Shown here: piece after piece, positions 46,646-59,317 of the stretch
Position numbering within the stretch: position 1 is the first letter of the stretch
How the letters are laid out: every line of letters starts with the position of its first letter
Origin: Trochalopteron elliotii
Lineage: Eukaryota; Chordata; Aves; Passeriformes; Leiothrichidae
Length of the DNA: 64,000 bases
NCBI GenBank assembly: GCA_024734555.1
Contig: JANPWX010000211.1
Coordinates: forward strand, 372,001-436,000
Direction: 5' to 3'
Notes under the pieces: generated by a model
What the model was told of the DNA's origin: nothing
Seen by the model: only the letters and a program-made list of their open reading frames with translations
Databases searched by the model: none
Program-made: the position numbers and the translations under genes

Positions 46646-48689
46646 GAATTCTCTCTCTGTCTTCACAGCAGAGGATCTTCTGATGCTATTCATGGCCAGT
46701 TCTAATTTGGGATCTAATTGTGCAAAACTGGCATTTTATTTGAAATGCTCTGTTTTTCCCTTTCTTAAAAATAAATAAAAACAGCTTAACTTCCAATTCA
46801 GTTCGAAATCTTTTTCAGTCCTCTATCTGTTTTCTAAGGCACAAATTTCAGCAGTATAAAGATTTCCTGTTTTATTCCAGTTTCCTCAGAGTTCCTGTTG
46901 CTTACTCACTCCACGATTTTGGCTGAGAGACTCTGACTTAAATGAGCTTTTCCTCTTAAATCTTTTTCTCTGAGTCAGAGATGGTTATATTCAGTCTACT
47001 ACTGACATTCAAAAGGCAAAGAAGTACTGATCACGCTAGGAAAGAAAGAAGTGTTAGTGTGAAGACTAGCACAGAAATGAAACTTCAGTCTCAACATAGC
47101 AAACCCCAGATGTTCAGCATCCATGAATCCAGCCCCCGGAGTATGACTTCATAAAACCAACCCACCAAACCTCACAGCTTTGCTCTCTTCTCCTGTTTAC
47201 CTTCTGTGTTTTAAAGGCCTTATGGCTGCCCATTAGAAGCTAGAAACTTCCTTCCACCATCAGTCCCTCTTCTCCTTTCCAGAAATGGCGTGGTTAAACT
47301 CTCTGAAGGCTCCAGCTCACCTCAGCTTGACAATGGGATGGCCTTTGGACACTGGCACATGAATATTGTTCTGTGCTGGTTATTACCACTGCACCATGGT
47401 GGTGACACAGCCCCTGCAGTAGTGGCTGTGCTGTTCCCTCATGCAGGTTCAGTGAGAATATTCAAATCCTGCCAAAAGGGGTGCTTAGTGAAGGCAGCTG
47501 ACTGCCAAAGCAGCCTTTCTGAGCAGCCTTTTGGGACTCCTGCCCAGGTCAGGGTCTGCTGGGGTCACTGGGGATGGCTCAGAGCTCCTCCAGGCCCCGT
47601 GATTACAGCTCACTTAGTCCAGGGGATTGAGTCCACTCCCTTAGCTGAACTCTCATCTATGTTAACTGCTGCTAAATTCACATCTTGACAGCATAAACAA
47701 AGCCCAGAATGAAAATGACTTGACCTGGCTGTTTGGAGGGTTGAGGATTATCTTCCCCTCTGAGATGTAACCACAGATCTCTGCCCAGGAACGTGCACAC
47801 TGCTGTGACGGCACCCAGCTACTCATAAACACCCCCATGGATCAATACTGCTCCTCACAGAGACCAGCTGAGGGTGACAGGGGAACCAGAACTGTCACTG
47901 ACATCTAATTTAGGAGCAGGAAACCTCCCCTGTAGTGAGGGCTGATTGTGCCTTTCAAATGCATTCAGTTACGTGAAGTACACCTGAATGGGAGGTAGTA
48001 AAGATACCGGGGCAAAACAATGCCAGTATAATTTCTTTAGGTTATTACTGGGTCATCAGACACAAGTTCAAGTCATATTGGCACCCGAGCTGTCAGTTCC
48101 CCCTTGCTAGGCCAAATGATTTGCACTTAGCTACTGCTGGGGATTATCAAAGATATAACTATTTATTGGTGTACTTGCACACTATTGCTCTCTAGTGAGT
48201 GGTACCAGCAGGGTCTGCTTTAAGCTGTTCATGTTTTCTACTGTCCTGCTAAGGGATGAACAAGTTCAGCTACTTAACAGAAACATCCTTCCATTTTTGT
48301 CCTTCTCTTGATCTGATCTGAGCTCAGTCCTTTCCCTGTGATGGTAAATCACTGGACCTCTGCTGGTCAGGCACTGCACTCGTGGCTGCCCAACAGCTGA
48401 GTGCCTCTAAGGCTGCAGATGCTCTCACCAGACAGGGGTACAGCCCCTGGGAGGGGAGGCTGAATAAAAACAAGCCAGAGAGATTTGCCAGACCAGTCCT
48501 GTAAATGTTAATTATAGCAGCCTGGTTTCTAATGGAGCAGGGCACTGACAGCAGGGAATCCATGGGGGGAGTCTGGACACGTTTCCATCACTTTTAACCA
48601 GGAGCTGCTAGAGACAACTTTTAACCCAGCTATTTGGGGAGACAAAAGCAGCAGAGATTGTTTATTTCTGCTTTCCCCATGTTAATTAC

Positions 48690-49200
48690 ATCAAGTCAGG
48701 CCTGTCCATTTCTTTCTAGACTTTCATGCAAACACTGTGCTTTGGAAAGACAGACTGTCAGCATCTCCGATAGCAAATTAATGCCTTGATCTTGGATGCC
48801 TCATCATGGCTGTAATGACACTCATAATGCAGGTCTGAAGTGAACTGGTCAGCACCTGCAGTTACTCTCCACACTGGAGCTCAGTTGCTTGATAAATTTC
48901 CCTTCGATCACAGGCTTGGGTTTGGCTGACAGCTTCATAAGAAAATTAAAGCTAGGTGCAACTTGGTGGAACAGGCTCTTAAATTACAGTAGATGCTGCA
49001 GTGTTATTATTAGCTTTTTATCACCTCGGGTAGCAAAAGCTGGAATTACTTTTACATATTCAAAGGAAGAAGCTCTGAAATTGCAAAACAATGCTGTCAC
49101 CATAAAATGTACCAACAATTTCCAAATAATCCATTATCTTGACATTAAGACCAGCACTAATTATTTCCAGTTACAGCTGCAGCAGACAAATTGAAACAAG
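48690..49200. promoter_or_regulatory. Possible conserved non-coding element
   Basis: Repeat-free block dense in homeodomain and HMG-like motifs (GCAAATTAATGCC, TTATTATTAGC, CTAATTATTTCC) with retained CpGs (CTCCGATAGC, CTTCGATCAC, ACCTCGGGTAG). It would lie in the same large intron as the other candidate elements. Confidence 0.32.
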
Positions 49201-50739
49201 AATGCTGTGGAAATGGGAATGTAAGAACTCCTAAACTATGATAACTCGTGATGCAATTCTCCAGATTCTGGAGTCTGTTATTGTTGTCTGTGTAACACCA
49301 GTCAGTAAAAGGTGGGGGTAATGTATGCTTTGGGAAGCCAGAGGAAGGGAGCACTGAACAGCTCTGTATGTTCTGTTCTACCATTTTCTATTTCAGCCTG
49401 AGAACGTGGTGCCCAGAGAAGCCTTTTCCCCACACACATTTTTATGGAAACCTGGTGTTAAGAGAGAGAAAAAAAGTCTTTAATCAGAAAAAGAAAGAAC
49501 TCCAGGAGTTTCAAGTGCACAGTCCACTCTCCCCACTGAACCCCTGAGGGGCATTAGGTTCAGGCCAGCCTTTCCAGAAGACCTGTGGGACAAGATTATG
49601 GGGGGAAGCTCATGTGTCCCAGTTTGATTCTGAGACCTTTCCATTTCTATTTTTAAGAAGTTTCTCTTTTTTAAAGACTGAGTAGGGGGATAATCATAAA
49701 TTGGGACCAGAATTATCTATGTCCAGGGTTTAATTCTATATTAAGCTCTGTGTGATCTTTGGCAGATTGCCATTTGCTGTGGACCAGTGAGAGAACTACT
49801 TTATTTCCTTGCACATTTTGTGCATTCTGGATGCAAATTCTTCTGTCTGAGAGTCATACCCAGTCTCCCAAAGAAATAACACTGGCTGGAACGTTCAGGA
49901 ACTAATTCAAAGGCAATAAAGAGGAGGCAGGAACAACCATGAGGCAGTTTGAGATGTCAGGTGCCTAGAAGCCACATTTACTTCCTTCCCATTTTCCCAA
50001 GCAATCTTGTAGTCCATACACATCTGAGTGCAATATATACATGGACAGAGAGAACAGGACATTATCTCAGCTGTCCTGCTCTAAGGAAACCTGTCACTGT
50101 ATGTGTTTGGCTTTTGATATACAGTGGCCAAAGCAAGCCCTGCAGGATTTTCAGGAGCCACAATACAACTGTACTGGTTCTGGGTTTAAAAGTAAACCCA
50201 CACACAGAACTGGCTCAGCTCCTGCCATGGTGAATGTCAAACAGGAACAATCCATCTTTTCCTTGGGAAGAAATAATCTAAGCTAACAAACCTCGTGTGA
50301 TTCAACAGTATTTCCATTAATCAATCAGTCATTTGCAAGAAAAGGTTTTGTCATTTTGCTTATATTAATATGGGACTTATTCAAATGCAGACAAGCTGAA
50401 AGCATAAGCTTAAAACATGCCAAACATCTCTTACATTTCCTGGAAACATCTGTTTTTAGTCTAGTCCTAGGCACATGTTTGTGGTTGCATGTTTATGCTT
50501 GTTTAGTTTGCCAGATACCTCATACGTAGTGCAGCACAGCTGACATGATATCCTGAAACACAGCATGGAAGTATCTGTAAAACATGATGTTCCCAGTAAA
50601 TCTGGGGAACATTTGTTGTAACTTTCTTGTAATAAAAGAAACAACTCAAAAGCCCTGTGACAGCCTTCTGCCTTCACTGTATGGTGCAATTAATTAGCTA
50701 AGTTTGGAAATTGTGTACATGCCTCACTGGCAATATCAG

Positions 50740-50930
50740 GAAGACCGAGAGCGATCCTGATCCCGCGTGCCTCGCATGCTCCAAACTCCCATTAAACTTA
50801 ATGGGGGTTTGGGGGGATGCAAGGAATGCAGGGCTGACCTTTATGGCTAAAGATGAATGTGAGCTCCAGACTTCAAAGATTAGGTGCCCCTGCCAGTCTG
50901 GAGTGTGCAAGTGATCAGCACGCCAAGTGC
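50740..50930. repeat. Ancient palindromic repeat relic, possibly exapted
   Basis: GCGATCCTGATCCCG, CTCCAAACTCCCATTAAACT and TAATGGGGGTTTGGGG resemble the ancient amniote repeats that carry a 'cccattgacttcaatggg' palindrome and a 'gatcctg' motif. The stretch is richer in CpG and less decayed than its surroundings and lies at the left edge of a block that looks conserved. Confidence 0.35.
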
Positions 50931-51470
50931 TGAAGGCATCTGCTAAATATCACGCCACAGCTCAAAGCTGTAATTAAGAAAAATATAAACTGGCTCGAGG
51001 AAGAAAAATATTAGTAATAATTGAAAATGCTTTGGCTGTTGCTTTTGTCCTGATGATCTCATTAGTTTTGGTTACAGAAACAGTTCTCACACTGGCTGAC
51101 GTGGGGCATGCTTTGTTTGTGCTCTCCTTCTGCCCACATCTTTCCCAGTTAACTTTTATTGCTCAATACAAAGGTCAAATCGAAGACTTAATTAAATTGT
51201 ATATGGGGAAACTATAAACTTATTTTGGAAGGGAGTACAAAAATATTTAAAGCCATCCCAACTCCTCTCCCCCAGACACTCCCTAATTTCTCGGGAAGAA
51301 AAGGAGCATGTGTTATTGGCATTCTTTCCCTTAAGGAGAAACTGCACCTTTTCTGGCTTCAAAATTTACATGTTACAAATATCCAACCTTTTCATAACCT
51401 GCTAATTGCACTTGCAATTGACACTTGTAATAAGGATTTTAATTTAGCTCTGCTGCTCTAAACACAGAGA
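50931..51470. promoter_or_regulatory. Possible conserved non-coding element
   Basis: Repeat-free, with GCTGTAATTAAGAAA, CTCATTAGTTTTGG, GACTTAATTAAATTG and GCTAATTGCACTTGCAATTG motifs plus retained CpGs (CTGACGTGGGG, AAATCGAAG, TTTCTCGGGAAG). Directly to its left is an ancient repeat relic (50740-50930), a combination often seen where old transposons were taken over as enhancers. Confidence 0.33.
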
Positions 51471-54400
51471 GCTCCATTTTGTAAAAGGCCTGGATATGAT
51501 CTTCTACTTCAGCAGTGTAAGTTCAACTGACAGCCAGGACTGGAAGTTCCCTTAAACTTTGCTTAACTTTCAACAGCCCTTGGAGCACCAAGATAAATAC
51601 TATTACCCACCTGCTGAAGCTGGGCACATGTCTCTCAGCCCTCAGGTCTAGAACTGAAAAGTAGTTCTGAAAACACTCGCAGCTATTTGGAGTTTCTTCC
51701 TGCCATGAGAAGACAACCACATAGCTTGAGAGTAAGGTCAGGTTGGAGTAGGCTACAACCTGTGCACAGCAAGGCCAATCCCCAAGGAAATTCAGGCTTC
51801 CTTGTGCCAGGTTACTGCCTGAGCTGTGTTCACGTACCAGTGAGATTCCCAATGCTCCCAGTCAGCTGCTGCCCAGCCCTAGGGGCAGAAGGATTCTCTA
51901 GCTCCCTCTCCATCTCCAAAAGCCCTCCCTGGTTTGTGTTTGTGCAGCTGGCTGTGCACATGAACCCTGGGAGGTGTGCTGGAGGTGGAGGATGCTCTGC
52001 AGACCTGCTCTCCTCAGGCAGACCTTGCCAGCACAGGCCTGTGGGATCACACTGAAAGAGAGCAGAGAGGAATGTGCCAGCTGGGGCAGCAGGGACAGCA
52101 GACACCAGGGCTCAGCCCCTTCCTCTGAGGGATTTACAAAGGGTGTTTGCACCCAGGTCTCTCCTGCCCTGTCCAGCCAGAGGAGCTGTGCAGGGAGGGG
52201 CACCTCAATCTGAAGCAGGCTCTGCTTGGACTGCCTGGGTTGCCCTGGAAGCAAACTGGCCAAAATACACTGGAAAGAACTAATCAATTAACTAACAGGG
52301 TGTCAGCCCAAAGAGAAGTGACCACAGAAAGTGCTCTGTGCCACTGCATGAGGTGTGCTCATGCCTCCCCAGGGGATGGCAGTGAGGGGCAGGAGCATGG
52401 GCTGCTCTGCTCAGGAAGCCATCCTCTCACATTTTAGCATAAGCAGATCTATCAGTAACAAGTGAGCAGGAGAAAATCATCCACTGCAGAACTCCCCTCC
52501 CACCAAAGGGTTGGGACTCAGGGCAGAGCCCTTTTAGCTCATCAGCCTTTAAAAAGAGGCAGGAAGAATTCAACACAGTCACTGCAGGCAGCTGGGCCAA
52601 ATCCAGAGTGAATAACCACAACTCACATCAACTTCCAGCATGGCAGCCACAGGAAAATAATCACAGGCATCTCTAAAAGATAGCTGAAAGGGTCTTTTCA
52701 TCCTGCAAGCAGGCTGCTCTCATCATTCCTCATTCTTTAAAAGCCACTCAAATTCCTCCAGTTATTCCCACTGCTCCCTTAGAAACTTGGGCAGATACAA
52801 TTCCTGCTTTAAGATTCTGAAGTCACCAGATCTCAGTGGAAACAGGGAAGGATTAAAATGCTTCCACTATTTCTGTCATTTCTTGAGCAGCCATAGAACC
52901 TTATACTAGGCATCTCTTAAAGAGGTTCAGATAGGATATAATAATAATAATAATTGATGTTTAATTATAGAATAAACATTGAAGTCACTTCAATCTACAG
53001 AGCATCTGATTGTTTTTAATCTAGATGATAGAAAGGATTAGTTGTAATGTCAAACAATACTTCTAGTCCTTATATCAATCAGTGGGAAATATTTATTGAA
53101 TCTTTCCAGTATTTAATTTCACTCAGAACTGAAATCAAAAGAAACTGTGGCCAAGATATTATCCTGGATTAACCACTGTAGCCTGAACATCAGGAGTAGT
53201 ACAGAAAAACATCATGGCATTAGGTTTGCTTCAGCTCTGGTCTGCAAGCTTAAATTAGTCTTTTCTCCTGCTCTAGTCTGGCAACTCTTCAGCACTGCAC
53301 ATCCTCTATTTCACATTGCTGGTTTATCCAGCCAGCCAGAACCCCAGCTCCATCACAGCTGACAGTTATTGACAGGGAGGATGATCAGAGCCATCACTCT
53401 GCTGAGGAGCTGCAGCACCAAGAACATGTTTCATGTGAAAATACCAAAGGGCTTAGAAGCATTATCTTATTAGTAGCATGCAGTGAAACTGATGAACCCT
53501 TATCACAGTCAGCAGGATGATGAATACCCAAATCAACTGAAATGGAAAGGAGAGATACAACCAGGGTAAAAAAGAAACTTTTCTAACAGAAAGTCTTACA
53601 AAACGAAGCCCCATGCATTAGGATATGCATAAGGCTATGTTCTGTCAGTGTTCAGGCTGTGGGGCAAATTAAAGGAAGGAAATTCTTGTTTGGAGCTGGC
53701 AAGGATCCCTTTCCCTGCTCTGCTTACAAAACTGCTCCCTCCAATTTTCATGGAGTCACCTACAGCAAAAGCACCAGACTGAGTTGAACAAGTCTGCCAA
53801 CACTGGTACATAACAGACTGAGGGATACAAATCATCCCCTTTTTTGGGTAATGACACTGCTCAACTTTACCTTGGCCAGGGTTCTCTCACTTGGCCAAAG
53901 GGAAAAAACACTACTGCCATAAGCCCTCACAGGTTAAACCCCCCTTGGGGCATTATCTCCATCATGACAATGCTAAAAACACCATTTTGAGAGTGATAAA
54001 CCCTGCACTGGAAGCCAAAGGTCTGGCTTCTCTCCACACTGATGTGCTCCAGCTTGACTGCCCAAAGCTCGAGGTCCTTGTGCAGGCACCTGTGCCTGGA
54101 TCCTGTGGATCATGCCAAGGGGCTTAGGGTGGGTGGTAGTGAGAAAGAGTGCTTGTTTTTAAGGAGGAGGAATTTGGAGAGCATGGAAGTGTCAGGTGTT
54201 GCTGGAAGCACGTGGAGAGCAGTGGGGACCCCAGATCAGGGTGTTCAGTGGGCCTGGATGAACATGAAGGACCATCTCTGCTGCTTCTGTGCACAGAACT
54301 GCCCTGAACATACACAGGGCACTTCTCAGGTGACTGAGCAGGAGGCTTGAGCCCTGTGTGTTTCCAGGCAGCCAAGGAAGCTTTGCCAGCCCTCAATCTG

Positions 54401-55193
54401 CTCTGAGATGTATCAGTTATATATATTTTCTTTACTGCCACTTCTTTCTGTCACAGGAGCTCCAATAAAGGGAAAAACCCACTGGAAGTTCATGAGAGCT
54501 GACATGGTGTGCTGGGATGGATCTGTTGGCACTGCTGTGGTCTATTATGCAAATACACATCAGTGGACTTTGTACAACATAAATTATGTAAATACCCATT
54601 TAAAGACTCTTCAAAATGCAGATTACTTGCCTGATGTTTGGAGACAATAATTAAGATCTCTGATGTGAACCTGTACTTGGGATTGCTGTGCAAGCTGGGC
54701 CAGCCTGTGGATGTCTAGGCCTAGCAAACCTCATTTCACATGCAGATTCCATCTTGGTTAGAAGAAATTTGCAGTCAAAGTTGACTGTGTCATAATCTAC
54801 TTAAGCCACACATCACTGACACCACAGGTTATAAGAGATCCTTGAATTTACAACTGCAGAAGAGCTCCATAAGATCCCATCTGGAATTCAGGTATACACT
54901 TGTTCATTTAGGATTACCAAGGGCTTTCCTTTTGAATTAAGAATTTGAATTTTACTTTACACCCACCAAACATTCACACATCTGCATGATGGCAGGTGGG
55001 TCACCCTTCTGTGGGGGCAAAGGTTTGAGTGCTGGTTCTCCATCCCTGCAATCTGCTCCCGGCCCTGCTGAGACCTGAGCCAAAACCAGCACAGACAAAC
55101 TGGACTTTGGGCTGGACCAAGAGCTCAGGTCACCAGTCTGACACAGCAGGTAGAGGTCTGCTCCTCAGGGCTCCCATACAGGAGCCAGCTCAG
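51471..55193. other. Intronic or intergenic stretch, no supported gene
   Basis: 51680-52440 is GC-richer and open in several frames on both strands, but I see no exon with convincing splice sites and no known domain. An (AAT)n run lies at 52937-52954. 54010-54360 is also GC-richer without recognisable content. Confidence 0.42.
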
Positions 55194-55710
55194 TGTTGTG
55201 GTTTAACCCCAGCTAGCAGCTGAGCACCACACAGCTGCTGGCTCAGTCCCCTGTCCCTGTCTCTGAGGGCAGGAGAATCAGAGAAAAACCCCAAAAACTA
55301 AGCCAAACAATTCACAATTTTCAATTGTAATGAAAAGGAGAGAGGAATAAAACCCCAGAGAAGTCAGTGATGCACTGCACATTTTCTCACCACCTGCTGG
55401 CCAGTGCCCAGCCTGTCCCCAGGCAGTGAGCAGTGTCTCCTGGCCAGCTCCTCCCAGTTTATACACTGGGCACGTGGCATGGAATCTCCCTTTGGCCAGC
55501 TCAGGTCAGGTGTCCTGGTCATGCTCCCTCCCAGCCCCCTCTGCACTTCCTCACTGGCAGAGCATGGGAAACAGAAATCCTTGACTCAGGGTAAGCTCTG
55601 CTTAACAACAATCAAAACATCAGTGTCTTATCAGCATTATTCTCATCCTGAATTCAAAACACAGCAGTGTACTAAGATGAAAATTAACCCTATCCCATCT
55701 CAAAACTGGA
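55194..55710 (-). mobile_element. Solo LTR of an avian endogenous retrovirus, minus orientation
   Basis: The sequence follows a widespread avian LTR read in reverse: TGTTGTGGTTTAACCCCAGC at the left edge, ACCACCTGCTGGCCAGTGCC, TCCTCCCAGTTTATACACTG, CCCTTTGGCCAGCTCAGGTC, TTGACTCAGGGTAAGC, 'TTATCAGCATTATTCTCATC' and GAAAATTAACCCTATCCC. On the minus strand the TATA box is GTATAAAC (plus 55457-55464). Both termini are present and no internal genes are, so this is a solo LTR left by LTR-LTR recombination. I did not find a clean target-site duplication. Confidence 0.85.
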
Positions 55711-57489
55711 TAAGCAGTTAGATTTTTTTTTCCCCAGAGAACATTCAGCATCTTGGATTGGTCTCAGCAGGCCTATTCCTGTCATCTGACATCTTAAAAA
55801 AATCTAGGCCAAGTAATACATCCTTTGCTGGAAAAGAAAACATCACAGACTGTCTACCTGGGTAAAGAATTTGGAGAAACTAGGTTTTCAGGAATAGTAA
55901 ACTGAGCATCTGTTGGACTTCATTAAATTCATATTTAACTTGAGTTGAGATCAGTGAAATTAACCTTTATACTTCAACTGTGCTCTCCCTGCTTGAAGCA
56001 GCTGAATCAAAGTACCTTACCTAGGGCATCTTTCTGCTTTGTAACTTCAAAGAACATTTATTCAGAGATAGCATGTGAGCATCACATAACTGGAGCCAGA
56101 TGATGGAGAAAGCACTGCAAACTGAGGTAGCCAGGAAAAATACCTAATTTACAGACAGATTAGAGATCAGAAACAAAGGTTCATAAAGATTGGTGTGTTA
56201 CAAAGCAGAGGTAACAATTTCCCAGACAGGCAGAGGCAGTGCAAGGTGACTGGAAGAGTCTTTCTAACCACTCCTGCTGAGTAGTGCTCCCTGAGCCATG
56301 AACTATAAAAAGAAAAGGAGCTCAAAAGATGATTTACAACCATTCAGTTTTCTTTACTGGCCTGTGTAGGCTCTTCAGGACATGGCCAGTAATTTCTGTG
56401 CACCTACAGTAGCCAAGGTTGTGATCTTGACTGGGGCATTCATGCATCACTGTCAAATCAAAAATGGGAAGATCTAAACAATGCTAATTAAAGGGCAGCA
56501 AAGAATAACAGTGGGCATTTTAAATTTCAATTAAACCCCAACATTTACTGGTATCTAGAACAGTTACCAAGCTCCCAGCCATCCCTGAGGTTGCAATCAA
56601 ACCCTAAACTAGGAACCCCACAGATTTACAGCCCCCTAGTTACAAGTTTACATTAGAACCATTCAAAATAATTAGAAGAGATAGAACTAATCATTTCACT
56701 GAATCTTCTCCAACTGACCTCATGTGTATCCAAGCCTGGGATATGCACTGAGACATCCCTCTATCACTGACCTCAGGGTACACTCAAGCACTACAGGCTT
56801 CTAGCATCTCCAAAGCTGAAAGCAGCTCAAGGCTCTTGTAACAGGGAACAGAAATACTCCTGTGATATGTCACCCAGCCATAAGAACCCCCCAGTTCTAC
56901 TATGGCTGTTCCAAAGAGGAGGAGATATTGTGAAATGAGACCTTGCAACACTCAAAGCATTTCTTTCTAGCTACAGAGCTGAGAAGGCAGGACGAGATAC
57001 GTTTTTGTATCTGTTTCTCTGCAACAAATTGCTGCTCCTCACTGAATATCAGAAAGCAGTTTAGTTCTGCCACTGATAGTAAATGAAAAAAAACTGCTGT
57101 GGAGTGACAGTGGTCCTGCAACTCTGTGCAACTTTAATGGAACTAATAACATAGTTTCCTTGTAAAATACCAAGCCTTGTTTATGCAAGGATTACTGTAG
57201 TATCATCCCTCAGGAGCAAAAAAATTCCTTGTACATGGGCTGATGCATAAGCTCTTCCCCACCCCACATCATCACCTGCTTCCATTAAAAAATTAGAAGC
57301 AAATTGCTTGACTTGTGAATTACAATCCTTACACCAACTTGCTTTTGAAACTGGACTGGGAGGAATGCCTGAAGTTTGCCCTGGACTTTACTCTCACTAC
57401 CCAGTCACACAGTGATGCTTTTTGGTAATAGGTTTTGCTTAAAACTGACATCTGTCAGAGAGGAATAATTTTACCAAACTGTCCCCAAT
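55711..57489. other. Unique sequence between LTR and CR1, no gene seen
   Basis: Ordinary AT-moderate DNA. 56140-56230 faintly resembles a SINE core (TAATTTACAGACAGATTAGA), but too weakly to call. Confidence 0.45.
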
Positions 57490-57880
57490 TAGTGTGGCAG
57501 AGCATGGGCAGCCAGAGAAGTGGCCCCACAGGGCTCAATCAGATGTCAGCCTGACAGGAAAAGGAGAGGCAGAGAATGGTGGGATGGGACACATGGTGAC
57601 AATGAGGAGAGCAAAACCTCCAATTGCACTGAAAGTGGCATGGATGTGACATGCCATAGGAAAGACTCATCACCAGAGAAAGGGAGACCAGGGGAAGTGT
57701 GATAAATGGTTCAGGGTGGCAGAGGACACTACAAAAACTGAAGCATTAGATGCCTTCTCTGCCCTGGCTTTGCTAACAATGCGATTGCTCAGGTGCCTGT
57801 GGCTCAGTCTGGGGAGTGAAGATTCCCAGGGCAGGGGAAAATCAAATTAGGGACTGTGTGCTGGCAGTGGGATGAGGACC
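57490..57880 (+). mobile_element. CR1: CR1 LINE ORF2 fragment, plus orientation
   Basis: The right part follows the order of the CR1 ORF2 segment just upstream of the reverse-transcriptase core: a 'GATGCCTTCTCTGCC' motif, then TGCTCAGGTGCC, CAGTCTGGGGAGTGAAG and AAATCAAATTAGGGACTGTG. The left part (AGGAAAAGGAGAGGCAG, GGACACATGGTGACAATGAG) fits less clearly. It has no 3' tail, so it is a remnant cut at both ends rather than a simple 5' truncation. Confidence 0.55.
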
Positions 57881-58633
57881 AGCATTAGGGCTGTGCAGAC
57901 AGCTGACTATGGGATGTTGTGAAAACCTTCTCGGTGAAGGTTTTAAAACCCAGACCAGGCACACAGGGATGGGTTTGTCAGAGCTGACTCTGGCCTGGGA
58001 CACTAATCCATGCCAGAGAAGCTTCTCTATCACTGTTCTCAATCTCCTGATCATCCATTCATTTTGATGAATCTACTCCAGGTAAAAAGCAAATGAAAAC
58101 AAAGTATTCAATCAGTTTGTGACTAAATTTGTAACTATCTATAAAAACCCAGGGTGAACATCTTGTAAAAAGAATATACACTGGCAGCTATTGCTGATGA
58201 AGTGCCATCGATAGGCATTAAAGCTGCAAATGGCAAGGTGTTGGCAAAGTGAAAGGAATTGCTGCAGAAAGTAAAAAGCCAATCTGTATGATGAACAGAG
58301 TGTACATAAAGTACAGCAAATTACCAGACACACAGCCATGAGAGTACAGAGGCATGGGAGCTGATTAGGAAGTCCTTGTGAAGAAATCTTGAAGGCTGGC
58401 CAGTTCCCCCTGATCCCCTGGCAGGCGCTGCCAGTGAAAAGAGCACTGTGTGTGATGTGAGCACACGCAGTGGATTACGGGGAGATGATGGATGTGCCAT
58501 CCTACAGCAAACGGCTGCTTGGAACTGCCACCCCCTGCAGAACAATCCTGCTTTTCAAAGGCTCAGCACTGCTGGCCAAAGGCCAGAGAGGGAGGCTGGA
58601 AAGGCGCAGCTCCCGGGTCCTGCGCGGGTGTCC

Positions 58634-59171
58634 TGAGTTGTAGTCTAGGATGTGCACAAAGTATTCTATCACCATCTTCATGAACTGTTGAATTCAATTG
58701 TTGGAGCAGTGTTTTCCCAGGCCCCCCTCCCTCTGGGGTGTCTTCTGTTAATGGCCCATCAAATGCTGCATGACTCACAGGTAACTCCCTCCGGGAGCTC
58801 TCTCTCTTTAATGGGCCATCAAGGACCCCCTGTAGGACTCATCATCCCACTGGGAGATGCTCTGCCCAGGGGGAGGAGACAAGCATTCCCACCTGGATAT
58901 AATCTGGGATTTGGGACAGCACAAACAGCCCTTACCCACTGGATTCCCAGAGGACCAGAGCTACCAGACCTTTCTGTGGGATCACTGCTTCAAGAAGACC
59001 CCCTCATCTAAACTGCTTCCATCCCCCTGCTCAGGTTGTATTCTGACTCTGTCAGTGGTCTTTTGTATTACTGCATTTATTTTATTTTACTTTTTTTTTT
59101 ATTTCTTTTCTTCCTATTAAATTGCATTTCTGACTTGGAGCCTCTCACTTGTTTTGCTTTCAAACCACCCC
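58634..59171 (+). mobile_element. Solo LTR of an avian endogenous retrovirus, plus orientation
   Basis: About 540 bp bounded by TGAGTTGTAGTCTAGGATG on the left and CAAACCACCCCAGCA on the right. It has a TATA-like GGATATAATC near 58891-58900 and an ATTAAA poly(A) signal near 59116-59121 just after a T-rich run, which places U3, R and U5 in plus order. U3 contains two diverged tandem copies of a segment starting near AATGGCCCATCAA / AATGGGCCATCAA (about 58751-58800 and 58810-58857), as retroviral enhancers often do. The open frames seen inside it are LTR shadows, not genes. Confidence 0.72.
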
Positions 59172-59317
59172 AGCAGGGACCATGCCAGGCGCCATCGGCA
59201 CCTCGGCCCTGGGAGCCTCTTCTGTGGGGCTGTGCCTGCTGAACACCTCACCCTGCACACGTGTAACCTGAGAGCCAGGGCATGGACACAACACCTCAGG
59301 AGCCCAAGAGCTGCTGA

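Noticed and set aside
51680..52440. Cluster of frames of 79-129 codons on both strands
   Set aside because: GC-richer sequence with few stops. No coherent exon structure, and no frame that stands out from its overlapping rivals.
56140..56230. Faint resemblance to a SINE core
   Set aside because: Only scattered short matches, not better than expected by eye from random AT-rich DNA.
58652..59120. Plus-strand frames of 119 and 87 codons
   Set aside because: They lie inside a retroviral LTR (U3 to U5) and are shadows of non-coding sequence.
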